The position numbers and the translations under genes are program-made. Below are positions 44,834-57,578 of a DNA stretch of 64,000 nt, piece after piece (positions within the stretch are counted from its first letter, which is position 1; every line of letters starts with the position of its first letter). The stretch covers positions 5,463,501-5,527,500 of the forward strand of contig JAYKKT010000046.1 in assembly GCA_036023115.1 (NCBI GenBank). Direction: 5' to 3'. Under the pieces are notes generated by a model, which was not told the DNA's origin, did no database searches, and saw only the letters and a program-made list of their open reading frames with translations. Source of the DNA: Brasenia schreberi. Taxonomy: Eukaryota > Streptophyta > Magnoliopsida > Nymphaeales > Cabombaceae.

Positions 44834-47800
44834 ATGACTAAAAGATTCGAGTTTTCTCGACCACCCACCATACTCTCTGTCCTCTGGGACGATCTGCTTG
44901 TCAATATACTTGAGAAATTCGAGGATAGAAAATCTTGGAGAATGGTGTGCAAGGAATTTCTCAAGATCGAAGCTTTGTCGAGGAAGAGCATTAAACTCCT
45001 CCGGCCAGAGATTTTGCCGAGAGCCCTCAAAATCTACTCTAGTTTAGAGCGCCTGGATCTCTCTGCGTGTCCGCGGCTAACGAATGGGATCCTTTCGTTG
45101 GTTTGCAGCGATCGCCTGAGAGCTATCAGCCTGAGTAGGGCCACTGGAATCGACCACAGAGGGCTCGAGATTCTCGTGAGGCGATGTCCGAATTTGGAAG
45201 AGATCGATCTGTCCCACTGCTGCAGATTCGGCGATCTGGAAGCGGCGGCAATATCTCTCGCGAGGAATCTTAGATGCGTTCTTTTGGTGAAATGCCTGAA
45301 GATTACCGATATCGGTTTGGTGAGAATTGCAGTTGGTTGCAGCAAATTACGGTGGCTAAATCTTAAATGGTGTATGGAGATCACTGATCTCGGCATTGAG
45401 CTTGTCGCGGCAAAGTGCAAAGATCTCAGATTTCTCGACATTTCCTTTCTTTCGGTAGGTTCGCATTTTGAAATTTAGTTTCATTATGGTAGTTTTCTTC
45501 TTGTCTACCATTGTTATAAAGCATTGATAATTTTCTTCCTCGCTTTGGTCTGAAATTAGAGCATGAAGAATTGATTCTCTTTCTTCCTTGTGAAGGTGTC
45601 GAATAAGAGCCTCCGTTCTATTGCTTGCATGAAAAAATTAGAGCTGTTGACCATGGTAGGATGCATGGTGGTGGATGATCATGGCCTAGGATGTCTCGTA
45701 AACGGTAGCTCCTCTCTTCAGGTAAAACAACCAAGTGGTAAAAAAGTTATTAAGAATGTGTCTTCTTTGCATTTTAAGGAGATAGGAATTGTTAGTTTTC
45801 GGTTAGATTTCTATGTTCTGGTTCATCTTCTGATTGTTTATCTTGTTTTTGTTTTTCCATCTTCAGAAGATTGATGTGTCAAGGTGCATAAACATCAGTT
45901 CTTCAGGTGTGATTTCTGTGCTGAAAGGGAATGAGAAATTGCAGGAACTTGGTGCTGCCCATTGCCTTACGGTGAGTACTTGAAACAAGATGAAACTCTA
46001 TTGTTTATCTTATAGTACACATACAGACGCATATATACACACATGGTGCGTGCGCGCACACACACACACACACACATATATATATACATATATATATATA
46101 TATGGGAAAAGTCTAATATGCTTGCCATGTTATATACTTCCATATTCTTGAAAATCTCAACCATCCATCTCTCTTATAAGCTGTTTGAACAATTCTTCAA
46201 TTCAAGATGTTATTTGAGAATGCCTTGTTCTCTGACCTCAGTCTATATCCCAACGCTAGGTTTGAACTACAGATGTGCGTAATAATCAATCTCTCTGTCT
46301 TTCTGCTTGGTGAACTGTTACAAGACTAACAGACAGTATCATCGTCTAGGAGATTCATTATTTCATTCGCCACATAACACGTGGTCTAGATATGCTCAAA
46401 GATCTAAATATCTGTTTTCTGATACGGTTCTGTAAAGCATCTTAAGTAATGGAATCATGAACTATGCCGTGTACTTGGTGATGCAGGATCTCACGATCCC
46501 ACTGTTGGCAAAGATGATTGAGCTTAAGAACCTGACAACAATTAGATTGGACGGATGCAGGCTATCTCCATCAAACCTTGAAACTATTGGCAGGAACTGT
46601 CGGCGTCTAAACGAGATAGGGTTGAGCAAATGTTTGGGAGTAACAGATGATGGCATTCACAGCCTTGTTAAGAACTGCAAAGACTTGAAAGTGTTAGACA
46701 TCACTTGCTGCCACGAACTCTCTGATGCTGCTCTAGTAGCAATTGCCTCTTCCTGTGGAAGCCTCATTTGTCTTAAGATGGAATCCTGCAGCTTGTTTAC
46801 AGAGAAAGGTATAGAGAGAATCGGAACATGTTGCTCCTTGCTTAGAGAACTCGACCTCACAGACTGCAGCATAGATGATACTGCACTGAGGCATATTTCT
46901 AAGTGCACAAAACTACAGATTCTGAAATTGGGCCTGTGCCTTGGTATTTCTAATAAAGGAATCACATTTATTGGTTCAAACTGCAGGGAATTGCATGAAC
47001 TCGACCTCTATAGGTAATTCTAATTAGAAATGTCTACTTCCTACCGCATCACTTCACGGATACGAATATCTGAATATTCATGTTTGATATTCTTTGGATT
47101 TCTTGTCAGATGTGAAGGAGTTGGAGATGATGGTTTAGCAGCGTTAGCCATCGGATGTAGGAACCTCAGAAAGATCAACATCTGCTACTGTACTGATATT
47201 ACAGACACTGGATTCAAACATATCAGCAATTTGAATCAACTTTGGGAGCTCGAAATGCGGGGACTGAGGAAGGTGACTTGCCTGGGTATGGCCTTTGTGG
47301 CACGTGGGTGTACAAGCTTGGCTCAATTGGATATCAAGCGATGCTACGCCATCAACGATTTGGGTATGTGGGCATTAGTTCAGTACTCTGTCAACCTGAG
47401 GCAGGTTTGTATTCACTCCGGTTCCTGTTCTATAAATTCACCTTTGTGTTGACCAACTTCTTGATCACCTTAAGCGCACAGATTATTGAACTCCTCCAAA
47501 GAATTTTCTTTTTAGCACTTTGACTTTATGTATATGCAACAATGTACAGAACTCAAATCACTAAACTGTTTTTGTGTGAATTCAGATAAATATATCGTAC
47601 TGTCGGATATCTGATGGCGGCCTATACGCACTCTTTAGTAAGCTGAAATGCTTGCAAGATGTTAAGATGGTGCATCTTACGCATGTGTCACTTCAAGGGT
47701 TCGAACTTGCATTGCGAGCATCACGCAGTGTGAAGAAAGTTAAGCTACTAGAAGGTCTGAAGTACCTCCTATCTGTTGATCTCGTCCACATGCTTCAGGC

Positions 47801-47849
47801 TCGGGGTTGCCGAGTTCGCTGGCTGAATAAGCGTTTTGTATTGTTCTAA
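44834..47849 (+). CDS. FBL3: F-box/LRR-repeat protein 3-like
   Basis: A presumed substrate receptor of an SCF (Skp1-cullin-F-box) ubiquitin ligase; the target is unknown. Exons by frame and GT-AG sites: 44834-45454, 45596-45721, 45867-45971, 46487-47013, 47110-47404, 47586-47849. All phases fit and give 645 residues, close to the roughly 665 of the Arabidopsis FBL3 type. The N-terminus has an F-box-like segment (ILSVLWDDLLVNILEKF, then WRMVCKEFLKIEALSR, residues about 13-55). Some 18 cysteine-containing LRRs follow, with units such as LERLDLSACPRLTN, LRWLNLKWCMEITDLGIE, LKVLDITCCHELSDAAL and LHELDLYRCEGVGDDGL. The C-terminus (ARGCRVRWLNKR) closes the solenoid as in FBL3. Its convergent neighbour starts 1.7 kb downstream on the other strand. 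Introns are short. Family assignment is strong; orthology is likely but unproven. Confidence 0.92.
46051..46103. repeat. compound microsatellite (CA)n(TA)n in FBL3 intron 3
   Basis: A run of CA units followed by ATATATAC/TATATA inside the 515-bp intron. Confidence 0.9.
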
Positions 47850-49520
47850 GATGTTTTCTTTCTCTGGTTATGTACTTTAATCACAAACAGACACTGTTTG
47901 TTTAGTGTAAAAAATGCGAGAACAGAGGTGATTCCGTTGGTGGTCAATGTAATTTCAATGAACCTGTTTGTGGGTGGTATCCATGTTTCTTAGTTATAGC
48001 ACCAGATACATATTTTACAGGCAATCATTTCCCATTGAGCATTAATGTAATTTGTTTTTATTTAATGATCGGCGTCGTCATCATCTCGATCCTTTCATGG
48101 GTTGTTTGTGTTTCATCTCTGGGTGTTGATTGTTAGTAGAGATATAGGTTTATTCCCCAGTACCTTTCAAATTTCAACCCGAACTTTCCTCAGCTGCATT
48201 TGCCTTGTTTAAAACTGGAACATCTGCATCTGCGTTTCTTAGTCATACTTTTAATGTATCAAGAATTCTAAAGTTCCATCGCTGTACATTGCATTTTTAA
48301 AATCCAAAGGTTTTCTTGGCTGGAACTATGTGGTGAAGTTGGATGAGGCTTTATAAATTATGACGATGATCTCATTGGAAGACATGGTGAAGTCAATCAC
48401 TTCCATCTGGGGCTGTTTTCTAGGCACTACCATGTGAAGGTTTACGTCGTGCATTTCGTACCAATCATTAAACTATGCCCGAGTTCAAGTATATTCTTCA
48501 ATTATGTCCTGCCTGAGTTTGTCCTTAATCCACATGAGATGTGTGTGCGTGTATGCATGCGTGTGCTCACGTGAGCATCACTTTAGGTTGATAACATTAG
48601 TGGATTCCTAAACTCTGCAAATTCTGCAACACTTGGTTATATTGAGTCCAATTAAGCATCATTGTTTGTGACTCGTCAATTGCTGAAAGATTGGAGGATA
48701 TTCTGTTGAGAAAGGAGAGTTCTTTCTTTTAAGGGAGGTTTACATTAAAAATGTGTCAATCTATCCTTTATTAGTCAATTGTCCAGCAGGGACTCCATCA
48801 TTTCCAACAGAGGGATGCTTAACCTGGATAAGTGGTCGGCCAAAAACTTTTCAGATGATCACTGGTTTAATGATACCCACAGTGGGCCGGTGGGATGGTC
48901 TGGCTAAACTCGAGCTCGAAAGGGAAAAAGGAAAAGCATTCACAAGGCATGTAGGTCATGGACAGAGTACTGTTCTGTTCAACTTATGGAACCATGTTCA
49001 AAGGGTGGCCCTTGGTTTACAGGCTGTTGAGATTGTCCACCGCCGGCCGTTAAATTATTTCTTCTTTTAGTGGGTGCAAATGTCCTTAAATCTTAAAACT
49101 GACCGAGACGGGATATCGGATATCGAACACACGAGCATCTGTACCATCAGTTGTTCCTTGGCAGCTCGATTGGTAGAAAGCTGTCAATCCAGACCCGCTT
49201 CACATAGGCGATATACATTAAAATCTGTACTCCCATGGTGTTCAAACAGACACATAAGCACATGCTTCCATGCACAGAAAGACGCCATTCCATATTAAGT
49301 TGCTAGTTATATTAACATTGTTTCAAAGAAAATTATTACAAAACACACAAGTCAAAAACAACAAGGTTGTTCATATATTATTCAGGTTAACATTACAACA
49401 GAAAAGCCTGAACAAGCCAAACCATCAAATAGAGCTGAATGAGCTTAAAAAAGTATAGAACAAAAGCGAACGAAACCGGGTCCTTAATCCACAAATAGAA
49501 CATATAATTGCACACATCAC
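47850..49520. other. convergent intergenic region
   Basis: Contains the 3' UTR of the F-box gene and that of the minus-strand 79-residue gene. Reading frames here show no family resemblance. No mobile element recognised. Confidence 0.5.
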
Positions 49521-49847
49521 TCAATCGCTGCTTGTCTTAACAATAAAGTTCTGGCGTGTGATAGGATTCATGACGACCGGAGGTCCAGCAGTTCGCGGCC
49601 ATGCCTGAAACTTCTTATCTGTTTCTTCCTCCCACTGTTTTACTACAACAGTTCTCGGAGTGGTACCTAATTCAAAACACACTTAAAGACGTGAAACCAC
49701 CAGAAAGTAGCAAAATTCAACAAAGAGAATACAAAATCATAAAATGCACTCACCTCCAAGAATCTTTTTATCAGAAACCAAAACATCAAGCACGTATGCA
49801 GTCACACCGGTTAATGCAAGAGTTCCTATGATGTACTTGGCCGACAT
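49521..49847 (-). CDS. 79-residue conserved plant protein of unknown function
   Basis: Two exons on the minus strand, 49847-49754 and 49666-49521, joined by a GT-AG intron of 87 bp (G plus GT gives Gly). The protein begins MSAKYIIGTLALTG, with one hydrophobic segment (residues about 5-24), followed by VSDKKILGGTTPRTVV, an acidic/aromatic stretch (QWEEETDKKFQAWPR), then TAGPPVVMNPITRQNFIV near the end. The Lys-rich turn and the PRTAGPPVVMNP motif look strongly constrained. Such small single-span proteins often sit in mitochondrial inner-membrane complexes, but that is inference and I cannot name the family. The ATG follows an acceptor-like TTTTATAG 33 bp upstream, consistent with a 5' UTR intron. 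Confidence 0.75.
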
Positions 49848-49879
49848 TCTCAAACTACAATAATGACTGCATCCAAAAC

Positions 49880-52800
49880 TCTATAAAATAAGAGCAAAAG
49901 ATCGAAAATCAAAGGGCAAAAGAATGAAAATTAAGAGCCAGAATCAAACAAAAATATCTGAAATATTTTTCCCATTGCCTAAGGAAAAATGACTAGGCAA
50001 GAGATGACTTCTACTATTATTTTTATTTTTCTACCGTAACTTCTTATGATCGGGGTGTGAATCTAAAAGTTACTTAGGATGGCAGACCCCTACCAGATGG
50101 ACACCTGGGTATCGAGTTCCTGACTTTTGCCATAGAGTAGCAACCCCTAACAACTGAAATACGCCAATACGCCAATCCTGAGCAGTTACTTAGGATGCAG
50201 AGAACACCATTGCAGTTATTTGTCCATGTCAAATAAGCTCAGCAATGATGATCTAAGAGCCTACTCAAAACTTCCCTAAGGCATGCTTCTTATCATAGTT
50301 ACCACAAAAGTGATACAAGAAGCAAGGCACCAAAGTGAAAAAGAGAAGCGGGTGTTTGAAAAAGATTTAAGCACCAGGACAAATAAATATGAGAACTGAC
50401 GTCTACGCAGAAGCATGGAAGCATATTTTAAGACAGAACAAGCTCCCAGCAACTATAGCATTGTACATCCGTACATCATTTAGATGAAGCAACACAAGGC
50501 TCCTCAGAGAGTCAACAAGACAATTCACCTGCTTTCTCACAAAGTATTATCTTTTTGAACTGACTCGGCTTACAAGATGCAATTCAGCAGGGTTGATTTG
50601 ACTGAAGCCAGTGAACTACCTTGACTTCCTCACCCACTTTCACCAGCAATACCCCATCAACAATTCAATTAATTAACCCTATTGAATTTAATTCTATCTA
50701 GCAATATATTATAGCATTGTCGATAAGCTGGAGATGACAAGTCATACAACAACAAGAGTAAGCCTTTTCCCATACTATACGGTGTCGCCTACATGGACTC
50801 TTTGTTTTCATAGAGTTGGATCCTGTGTTATGCTAGATCATTTTTTTGTTTCCTTCCAATACTTTTATGGTCCTCTTCTTACGGAGCTTCCCTTGGTCGC
50901 TTTTCCATGTGTCCAAACTATCTTAGATAATTTTTCACATTTCACGTCCTTGGAGATGACAATTCGTACTTAAGTAAAATGAACAACACGATATATCAAA
51001 AGGTATCGTCATCAATGGTTAGCCGAGAGGCCAGCAGTAGAAAAACATTATTTTGTTCTTGAAAACATTACACCAACTAAATCACCCAAAGCTTATAAGC
51101 TAAATTGGGCTCGCTTTTTTATCTTTTCATTGGAAGAACTTGGTATAAATTTGAAATCCTCTGGTATCATTCACTGAACGAATCCCTTCATCAGTATCAA
51201 TATGGTTACCATCCACCTTAAAAGTTTCCTCAGAATGGAATAGTACCCTAAAGCATGACGCTTTTGGATAGAAGCCTGTTAAGGCTTGTAGTAATGATCA
51301 AAATCAGGTAAAACTTTGACCTTTGGGCAGCACACTCTCTTTTAGTTATTGATTCTCTCAAAAGACCTGTCATTATTGTTGTAACTTAATTCATGCATCA
51401 AGGTTTCTGTGTACCATGTGTATTCTATTTAGACCAAAATTACCACTAAAATAGACCAGGTAACTCAAGCCAAGAAAGCATCTTATTGGTATACATTTCG
51501 CTCGAAAACTGAGAAGCTACTCTGCAAACTCGGCGCAGACCATGATGAGAGGAGTTTTAGAGTGATAAGGCTGATCAAATTACAAGATGAACAACTTACA
51601 TGGCATGGCTCATCAGCTTGCATCGGTTTGTTATGTGTAAATACAGTAAAAGAAAGTCACCTTAACGTAATCAGAGAAGCATTTTCTCATTATCAAAACT
51701 AAAGAACAACCTAGTGGTTGTGGTAAGGGGTCGATACAAGCACCTATAATTAGATCGAATTATCTATCTACTGCATGAAAAAGTCTTTCTGGTCCATATT
51801 TCTTAACAATAAAAGATTGCAGTAAATTGATCACAAACAAGGATCCAGATAGTACATACAGAAGAAGCCTATAGGCTCGTGAGGCAGATGCCTCACTTGG
51901 ATGATAACAGGTCACAAAGTAATGCTCAATGTAGAACCTATACCTGGAAACTGATGTGGCTTGTAAGGTAGCAAACTATTAAATCTTTAAGGAAGACGTG
52001 ATATTGCTGTACACAAAACCCAACATTTCAAAGATTATATCAATCATGTCCCAACTTGCATGAATGCCATCTCAAATTACGCTAATGTCAGTTGTGGCTA
52101 CAATGATACATTGGATGCCTATATTGAGATGTAAATGTTGACACGATATAATATGGTGAAACCTTGATCTGGGATTCATCACCACAAAACTAAAATAGGG
52201 CTTTCCTTCACAATATGGATTTTCTAAAGGATTCACGACCACTTCTCCCTTCCTCCCTCCCTCTCAATATAAGAGCACATTGAAGATAGTCGACCCAAAC
52301 TACATGATTAAAATACTGAGACCAACACTGTATTTAGTGTAGTGATTTGACCAGTTTGGTTCCCACACCTAGACATTTCTCCATTTCTAAGCCCAAGAAG
52401 ACAAAATATTCTTAAGATGCCCGTTCGAGTTACATGGAACAAAATACTTACCAAAGCAAGAAATATATCGAGCAAATAGTTGTTTGCGAGTGAACTCAAG
52501 AAAGGCAATTAGATGGTAGCATCCACACACCTTGGACGTTGCTAGTTAAATATCCATGTGAAATGTTCAATGCCCAAAACCAGATGTGGAACAAAAGGTG
52601 GTCAAAAGAAGGAACTCAAGAAAAGTCCATTCCACTGCAATTTTTGATAATTTCGTAAGATGTGTGGGTACCATTGTAAAGATGAACACTGCCGGTTCAC
52701 ACTTATAATTAAAAGGTTCACAAGTACCAATATAAAAGAAAACCGCCCATCGACCTAAATTCTATGCTAACAGTGCCCTACTCTCAAGAAGCATATATTA

Positions 52801-54119
52801 CACAAAGACAAGCATTTCTCTATCCATACCATATATAGGTCAGTATCTCCAGATCCATAGTTGACCTTCATTGAGCAAACAGCAATCCTCTATCACATGC
52901 AATGTTAGGGAGAAATGCCATCGTTGATCAGACAATATAAATAGTCAAACATTAAGTCAGTCTTTTCTACTAATTTTGCAGCTAATTACCATTAACCAGG
53001 AAGAAAAACCTTAGAGCAGTCACATCTCACAAAAATCCAAAGTAATCTATAACATCATAAACTTTGACGCACCAAAGAAAAATAGCTCATGTTGCAGTTT
53101 GCACATACCATACTGCAGCGAGCTCACCTGACGAGAAACTCAACATGCAAATAACATATAATCACAGTTTCTAGAACAAGAATGTAATAAAGAAGCAGTT
53201 GTTCGAATATTAGAGATTTGTAAATGTAGGAATCGAGTAAAAGGAATACAAGGAATAATGTAAGAGGTAATATGCAAATCTCCACGAGCATAAGAATCAA
53301 GATTTTGAGCACAGAAATGGAATCCTAGTCATCCAATCAAGATTTCCAATTAGCTTCTTTACTTTTTCTTAGTAATCACGCTTCCCACTTACCCCAAGCG
53401 TATATGGTAACTGTGCCAATAACTAGCACTAGCAGCTCAGTAGATACTAAATTAAGATGTCTATACCCACCACCGCGCTATTTGACTAATGTATAGATAG
53501 TTTCTCATCCAATACTTTAGAACAAGAAATTTTGCTCTCCTTCAGTTATAGTTTCTTAGAATTGCAAATCATTCTCAAAGCGAGCACAGTAACATGTCAA
53601 CATTTTACAGAACCACAGTTGTCGAATAAAGTTTTCTATCAAGCATTCCCACTATGAAAAGCTTCAACGAAGCTACAGAGTCTAATGAATCAGGTCGATC
53701 AACGTCAGTTTAACCTAGTGAGTCTGCGGTAAAAAGTAGAGTTATCTTCATTTTGCAGTACGATTTTGAAATTCTACCAGCACCAAGTTAAAAGACATGG
53801 TAAAAAACCGCGTCCACTAACAATATCGCTTTTACCTCGACTAAGAATCGGTTACATCGAACTCAAAATAACATGGAAGAACACAAAGGAATCTAATCGA
53901 ACGCCCCCACGGCTCGGATCGATCTCACTGAGTTTCTGGGATTAGACTACAATGACTAATCGCGGATCAGAACAAACCCATGTGGAATTCCATCCCGGTG
54001 AAGAAATCCACCCAAAGATTAGCGCCAAAACGGGTTGGGGTTTCTAATAGATCAAACCTCGATTCCATTCCATCCAGAGAGAGAGAGAGAGAAGCACTGT
54101 AGTTAGGGTTTCGCTTACC
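49880..54119 (-). other. probable 5' UTR intron of the 79-residue protein gene (about 4.2 kb)
   Basis: Read on the minus strand, CTTCCTCAG|GTAAGC at 54119 is a strong donor and TTTTATAG near 49880 is a matching acceptor. No coding exon was recognised between them. An RTE relic lies at 50748-50950. The alternative is that 54.1-54.24 kb belongs to a separate non-coding transcript. Confidence 0.45.
50729..50969 (-). mobile_element. RTE 3' relic of about 200 bp with imperfect target duplication
   Basis: The antisense RTE 3' end (AAGCCTTTTCCCATACTA) and the terminal coding region lie at 50748-50950. Flanks TGGAGATGACAAGTCATAC and TGGAGATGACAATTCGTAC (50729-50747 and 50951-50969) match at 17 of 19. 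The RTE part itself is heavily mutated, so the insertion is old. Confidence 0.8.
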
Positions 54120-54240
54120 TGAGGAAGCTGCTTCCGGAAGAGCTTTCTCTGCGCCTCCGATCTACTCGGGTCAGCGGCCGTTCCTTGTCTTGACTTAATG
54201 CCAGTGTCTTCAGTAGAGTCGAACAGTTCGCCTGAAACGA
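54120..54240 (-). other. probable first (5' UTR) exon of the 79-residue protein gene
   Basis: GC-richer segment (CGGAGGCGCAGAGAAAGC on the minus strand) without an ATG-led frame, ending at a consensus donor. A GA run follows in the intron (54077-54092). The transcription start is not determined. Confidence 0.4.
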
Positions 54241-54689
54241 TCCAAAGAATCGGTCGAACCGAGTCGACCTGAATTGGAACAGATTATAAAAGTCTATTTT
54301 TTACAAATTAAAAAATCAGAATTTATTAGAAAATAAAATAATTGAGAAAATAACATGAATACGATATCACGATTGGCAATAAGTTTTAAGAAATTCGATC
54401 ATTTCTAATCGGTTCTTTTTTTAGTCCGGTCATGAACTAGATTGACCTGTTTTCGACACAAATACAAAATAACATAAGGCACCACATAAAACATTAAACT
54501 GTAGTAAATTTTCAGGTACTATACGAAAACTTGACGCATATGCATACTTGCCCAAAATCTCCTATTTGTTCTTATTCTTGCAAAGTGACATATAAAATGA
54601 TTGTGTTGTCTTTGAATGTCTGTTTTTCGTAAAAACACGAGAGTGACACGATATTATCTTTTTTTTTCAGTTATAAGAGGAAGCCAAAG

Positions 54690-54860
54690 CGTGACACAAG
54701 CATGTCATGTCCCTACACATGCACTCTGTAGGAATCGAACTCTCCACTAACAGCAACACCATTAGAGCATCTACCAAGCATGCTCCTGCACACGTACCCT
54801 CTAGGAGTCGAACTCTACAGCGTCAGAGCACTTTGCCGTTGAGCTAACGCTATGGAATCA
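54690..54860 (-). mobile_element. tRNA-like (SINE-related) sequence, antisense
   Basis: On the minus strand GTTAGCTCAACGGCAAAGTG (A-box-like) and AGAGTTCGACTCC (B-box-like) are spaced as in a tRNA. The A-box part matches 38459-38490. A second B-box-like AGAGTTCGATTCC lies near 54733. Confidence 0.5.
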
Positions 54861-55311
54861 ACGCATAATTTACATTTACTGTATTCAAATAGTTAGGCGT
54901 TTTCGATGAGAAATGTGAGCTTGAGGTTAGTCGATTGAGATTTTCATTTACTGACACGGAGTTGCGGACCTGCAGTACGGATGATCGTTTCTCTTCCCGG
55001 GTAGCGTTTCCAATTGTCAATACGGGCCGGCCCTTTCCAGGAAGGCCCAACCCATCCTTTGTCCATGACCCAGTTTGAAAAACCCTTATCATCAAAAAAA
55101 TCATACACATAGAAAGAGAGAGAGAAACATACGTATATAAAAACTGGGCACATTCACTTTTGACAATGAATATTCATGCCTACATGAGGAGACTTAAGAG
55201 TGATTTAAAAATAATTTTATTGTAGTCATGCTCTCTTGTGGCCTATAGGTTTAGAAAAAGGATTTATGTACATACATAAGTATAAACACATATATATGTA
55301 TATATAAAGAA

Positions 55312-55520
55312 TGAGAATTGCTAGACATTATTTGGTCCTAGACTTTGCTTGATTATCTTTATCATGTGTGTGATTAGTCTGATGGTGGTGATAAAATCAC
55401 TCGTTGTACATCCTATTTAATACACCATATATATTAAATGTCATCGATTGTTGACATGCCTCAATTTGTGCACAAACATATAACAAAATCTGACATAGAG
55501 AAGCCATCTAACAACTCTCA
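55312..55520. mobile_element. MITE copy M3 next to a (CT)n(CA)n microsatellite
   Basis: The left terminus GAGAATTGCTAGACATT pairs with the right terminus TCTAACAACTCTC. The interior includes ATATTAAATGTCATCG as in M1 and M2. It is followed within about 10 bp by a long CT run. Confidence 0.62.
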
Positions 55521-55529
55521 ATTTCTCTT

Positions 55530-55531
<2 letters not shown>

Positions 55532-55620
<89 letters not shown>

Positions 55621-55640
55621 TATATATATCTGTGTGTGTG
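55532..55640. repeat. compound microsatellite (CT)n(CA)n(TA)n(TG)n
   Basis: About 32 CT units, then about 9 CA units, a short TA run and TG units. Frames read through it give only repetitive peptides. Confidence 0.95.
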
Positions 55641-55924
55641 TAAGTATATATCCTATGCAGCACAACCCACCTTGGCCCTGAGATAGTGAGGGCCAAGCCG
55701 AATCGCCCTTTTGATAATATGGGCTCATAATTCTCAGCTAGGGGCCCTATATTCCCACGGTTGGGCAGGGGCGAGCCCGTGGACCTAGCACATTCCGAGT
55801 GCTCTTCTAGTGTTCATGCCAGAAACAGGTCAGCCGACTGGGTCGTGCTTTTTGGGATATTTATGTTTGTATTATGCTATTTTGTGTTTTAGGTTATATT
55901 TGGCTTATGTCACTTTATGTTTGT

Positions 55925-56270
55925 GTCACGAACCAGGTCAACCCTACATAGGAGCTGACTTATTTTTATTATTTTGGGTGGACATGAACCAGAACCTTTG
56001 GTTCCTAACTGGTTGAACTTGGAACCACAATCAGACCCAAAACCAGAGGAGCCTTGGTTCAACTTCGGTTTCACCTTTTATAAGATCAAAACCAGAACTG
56101 TCTGTTTTAGACAGTTGGTTCCAGTTCTTTTAAAAAGAATCTATAATTTTTAATTTTTTAATAAAATTACCAGTTTCAAGCGATTTCAGACTCGTACTAG
56201 AACCAGCCCGGACAGTTTTGGAAGCATAACCGAAACCAACTCCAAACCAGTTCTGGATTTTCATTGAAAA
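55925..56270. repeat. GGAACC-rich repeat, copy 3
   Basis: Dense GAACCAGAACC, GGTTCC and AACTGGTTG words; same composition as copies 1, 2 and 4. Confidence 0.5.
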
Positions 56271-56436
56271 AATATGTCCTGAATATTAAGAGATTTAAGT
56301 TTCACATTGACGAAGATCTCTATGCGTAACACTTCAAATTCACTTGTCAAGTACTCACGTTAACTTCATTAACAAAAACATGTTTATTTTCATTTTAATC
56401 AATAAGAAAAACATGGTCAATGTAGACGGTATCTAC

Positions 56437-56438
<2 letters not shown>

Positions 56439-56483
<45 letters not shown>
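56439..56483. repeat. (TA)n microsatellite
   Basis: About 22 uninterrupted TA units. Confidence 0.95.
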
Positions 56484-56487
<4 letters not shown>

Positions 56488-56624
56488 CCCGACCCTAATT
56501 AGTAAAATCTAAAATAATTTAAAAGTTTTTTAAAAGAAACTAAAAGAAAATATTATTACACTCATACCCTTAAAAACAATAAAAGGTAATAAGTGTGATG
56601 TACAACATCCATTACACATTCTCT

Positions 56625-56742
56625 CTCTCTATATATATATATACTTGTACCTAATTGTATGGTGGTACTCAATAATGGTGCCTCCCTATGTTCAATATTT
56701 TTTAGATTTTGAGTATTGTGTAGCAGCTCTCTCTCTCTCGAC
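56625..56742. mobile_element. MITE-related fragment M4 between CT/TA runs
   Basis: The right end GTGTAGCAGCTCTCTC resembles the right terminus of M2, and a CTCTCTATATATA run borders the left side. The left inverted terminus is not recognisable. Confidence 0.4.
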
Positions 56743-56763
56743 AAAAAATCATATCCAAGTGTC

Positions 56764-56962
56764 GGTAAAAAGGTATGAAAAACTAGATTTTAAAAGAATT
56801 AAAAGAGGTAGAGGACGACCACAAAAGTATTGGAAAGAAACAATAAAGAATGATTTAGCTTATATTGAATTAATTGCTAACATGCACATGATAGGGCTCT
56901 ATGGAAACAAAGAATCAATGTAGCCGATCCCGTCTAGTATGAGAAAATGTTTAATTGTTGTT
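56764..56962 (+). mobile_element. RTE 3' relic of about 200 bp
   Basis: Sense RTE tail with the [19 protein letters not shown] frame, then CCGTCTAGTATGAGAAAATG and TTG repeats. No clear target duplication. Confidence 0.82.
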
Positions 56963-57578
56963 GTTTTGTAGCAAGTCAAAGAAGCAAGAACAACGGCTTG
57001 TCTATGTTGAAGTGGCAAGAGAATCACATGAGTGGAGTACAACCAAGATATGTATTTGATGAAGCAAGACTTTAGAACCTAACTTTGAAATTAAGCAAAC
57101 AATTCATTTATTTTACGTCTCTCAAGAAACAAAGTGTTTGTCATATAAAGTCAAATCTCCAAGGGTTTCAAATGGTTTTGAATAGGTAGATTCAAATCAA
57201 ATCAGTCCAAAATTGATTTCCTGGGTGAGCCAACTGAACCTACTTCCATCTCTTTTCTAAATTTTTAATTAGCTATCTTTATCTTCTCACAGTTTTTTTT
57301 TATTTTCTTAGTATGTCACATGATTTGAATGTATAAATATGTATAGAGGAAACTATCTAACTATTATAACATTATCATATATGCACACACACATATACAC
57401 ATATATACGAACATGTATACATATATAAGGAGTAGTAGATGCATAAATTGCACAATCTAACTAAAACATTTTCAATATTCGATATTTGAGATCAATGGTA
57501 AATATTTGAATCGCTTTGTATTTAATAAAAGGTACAAATCTACTATATATCTCTACTATATGTATGTATATGTATATA

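Noticed and set aside
45034..45441. 135-codon minus-strand ORF
   Set aside because: Antisense shadow of FBL3 exon 1; the sense frame has clear LRR periodicity.
48753..49070. 105-codon plus-strand ORF between FBL3 and the 79-residue gene
   Set aside because: No recognisable motif, no splice signals, and lies where two 3' ends converge.
50734..50973. 79-codon plus-strand ORF starting MTSHTTTRVS
   Set aside because: It is the antisense reading of the RTE 3' relic at 50748-50950.
55441..55728. 95-codon frame with an Arg-Glu repeat
   Set aside because: Produced by reading through the CT/GA microsatellite.
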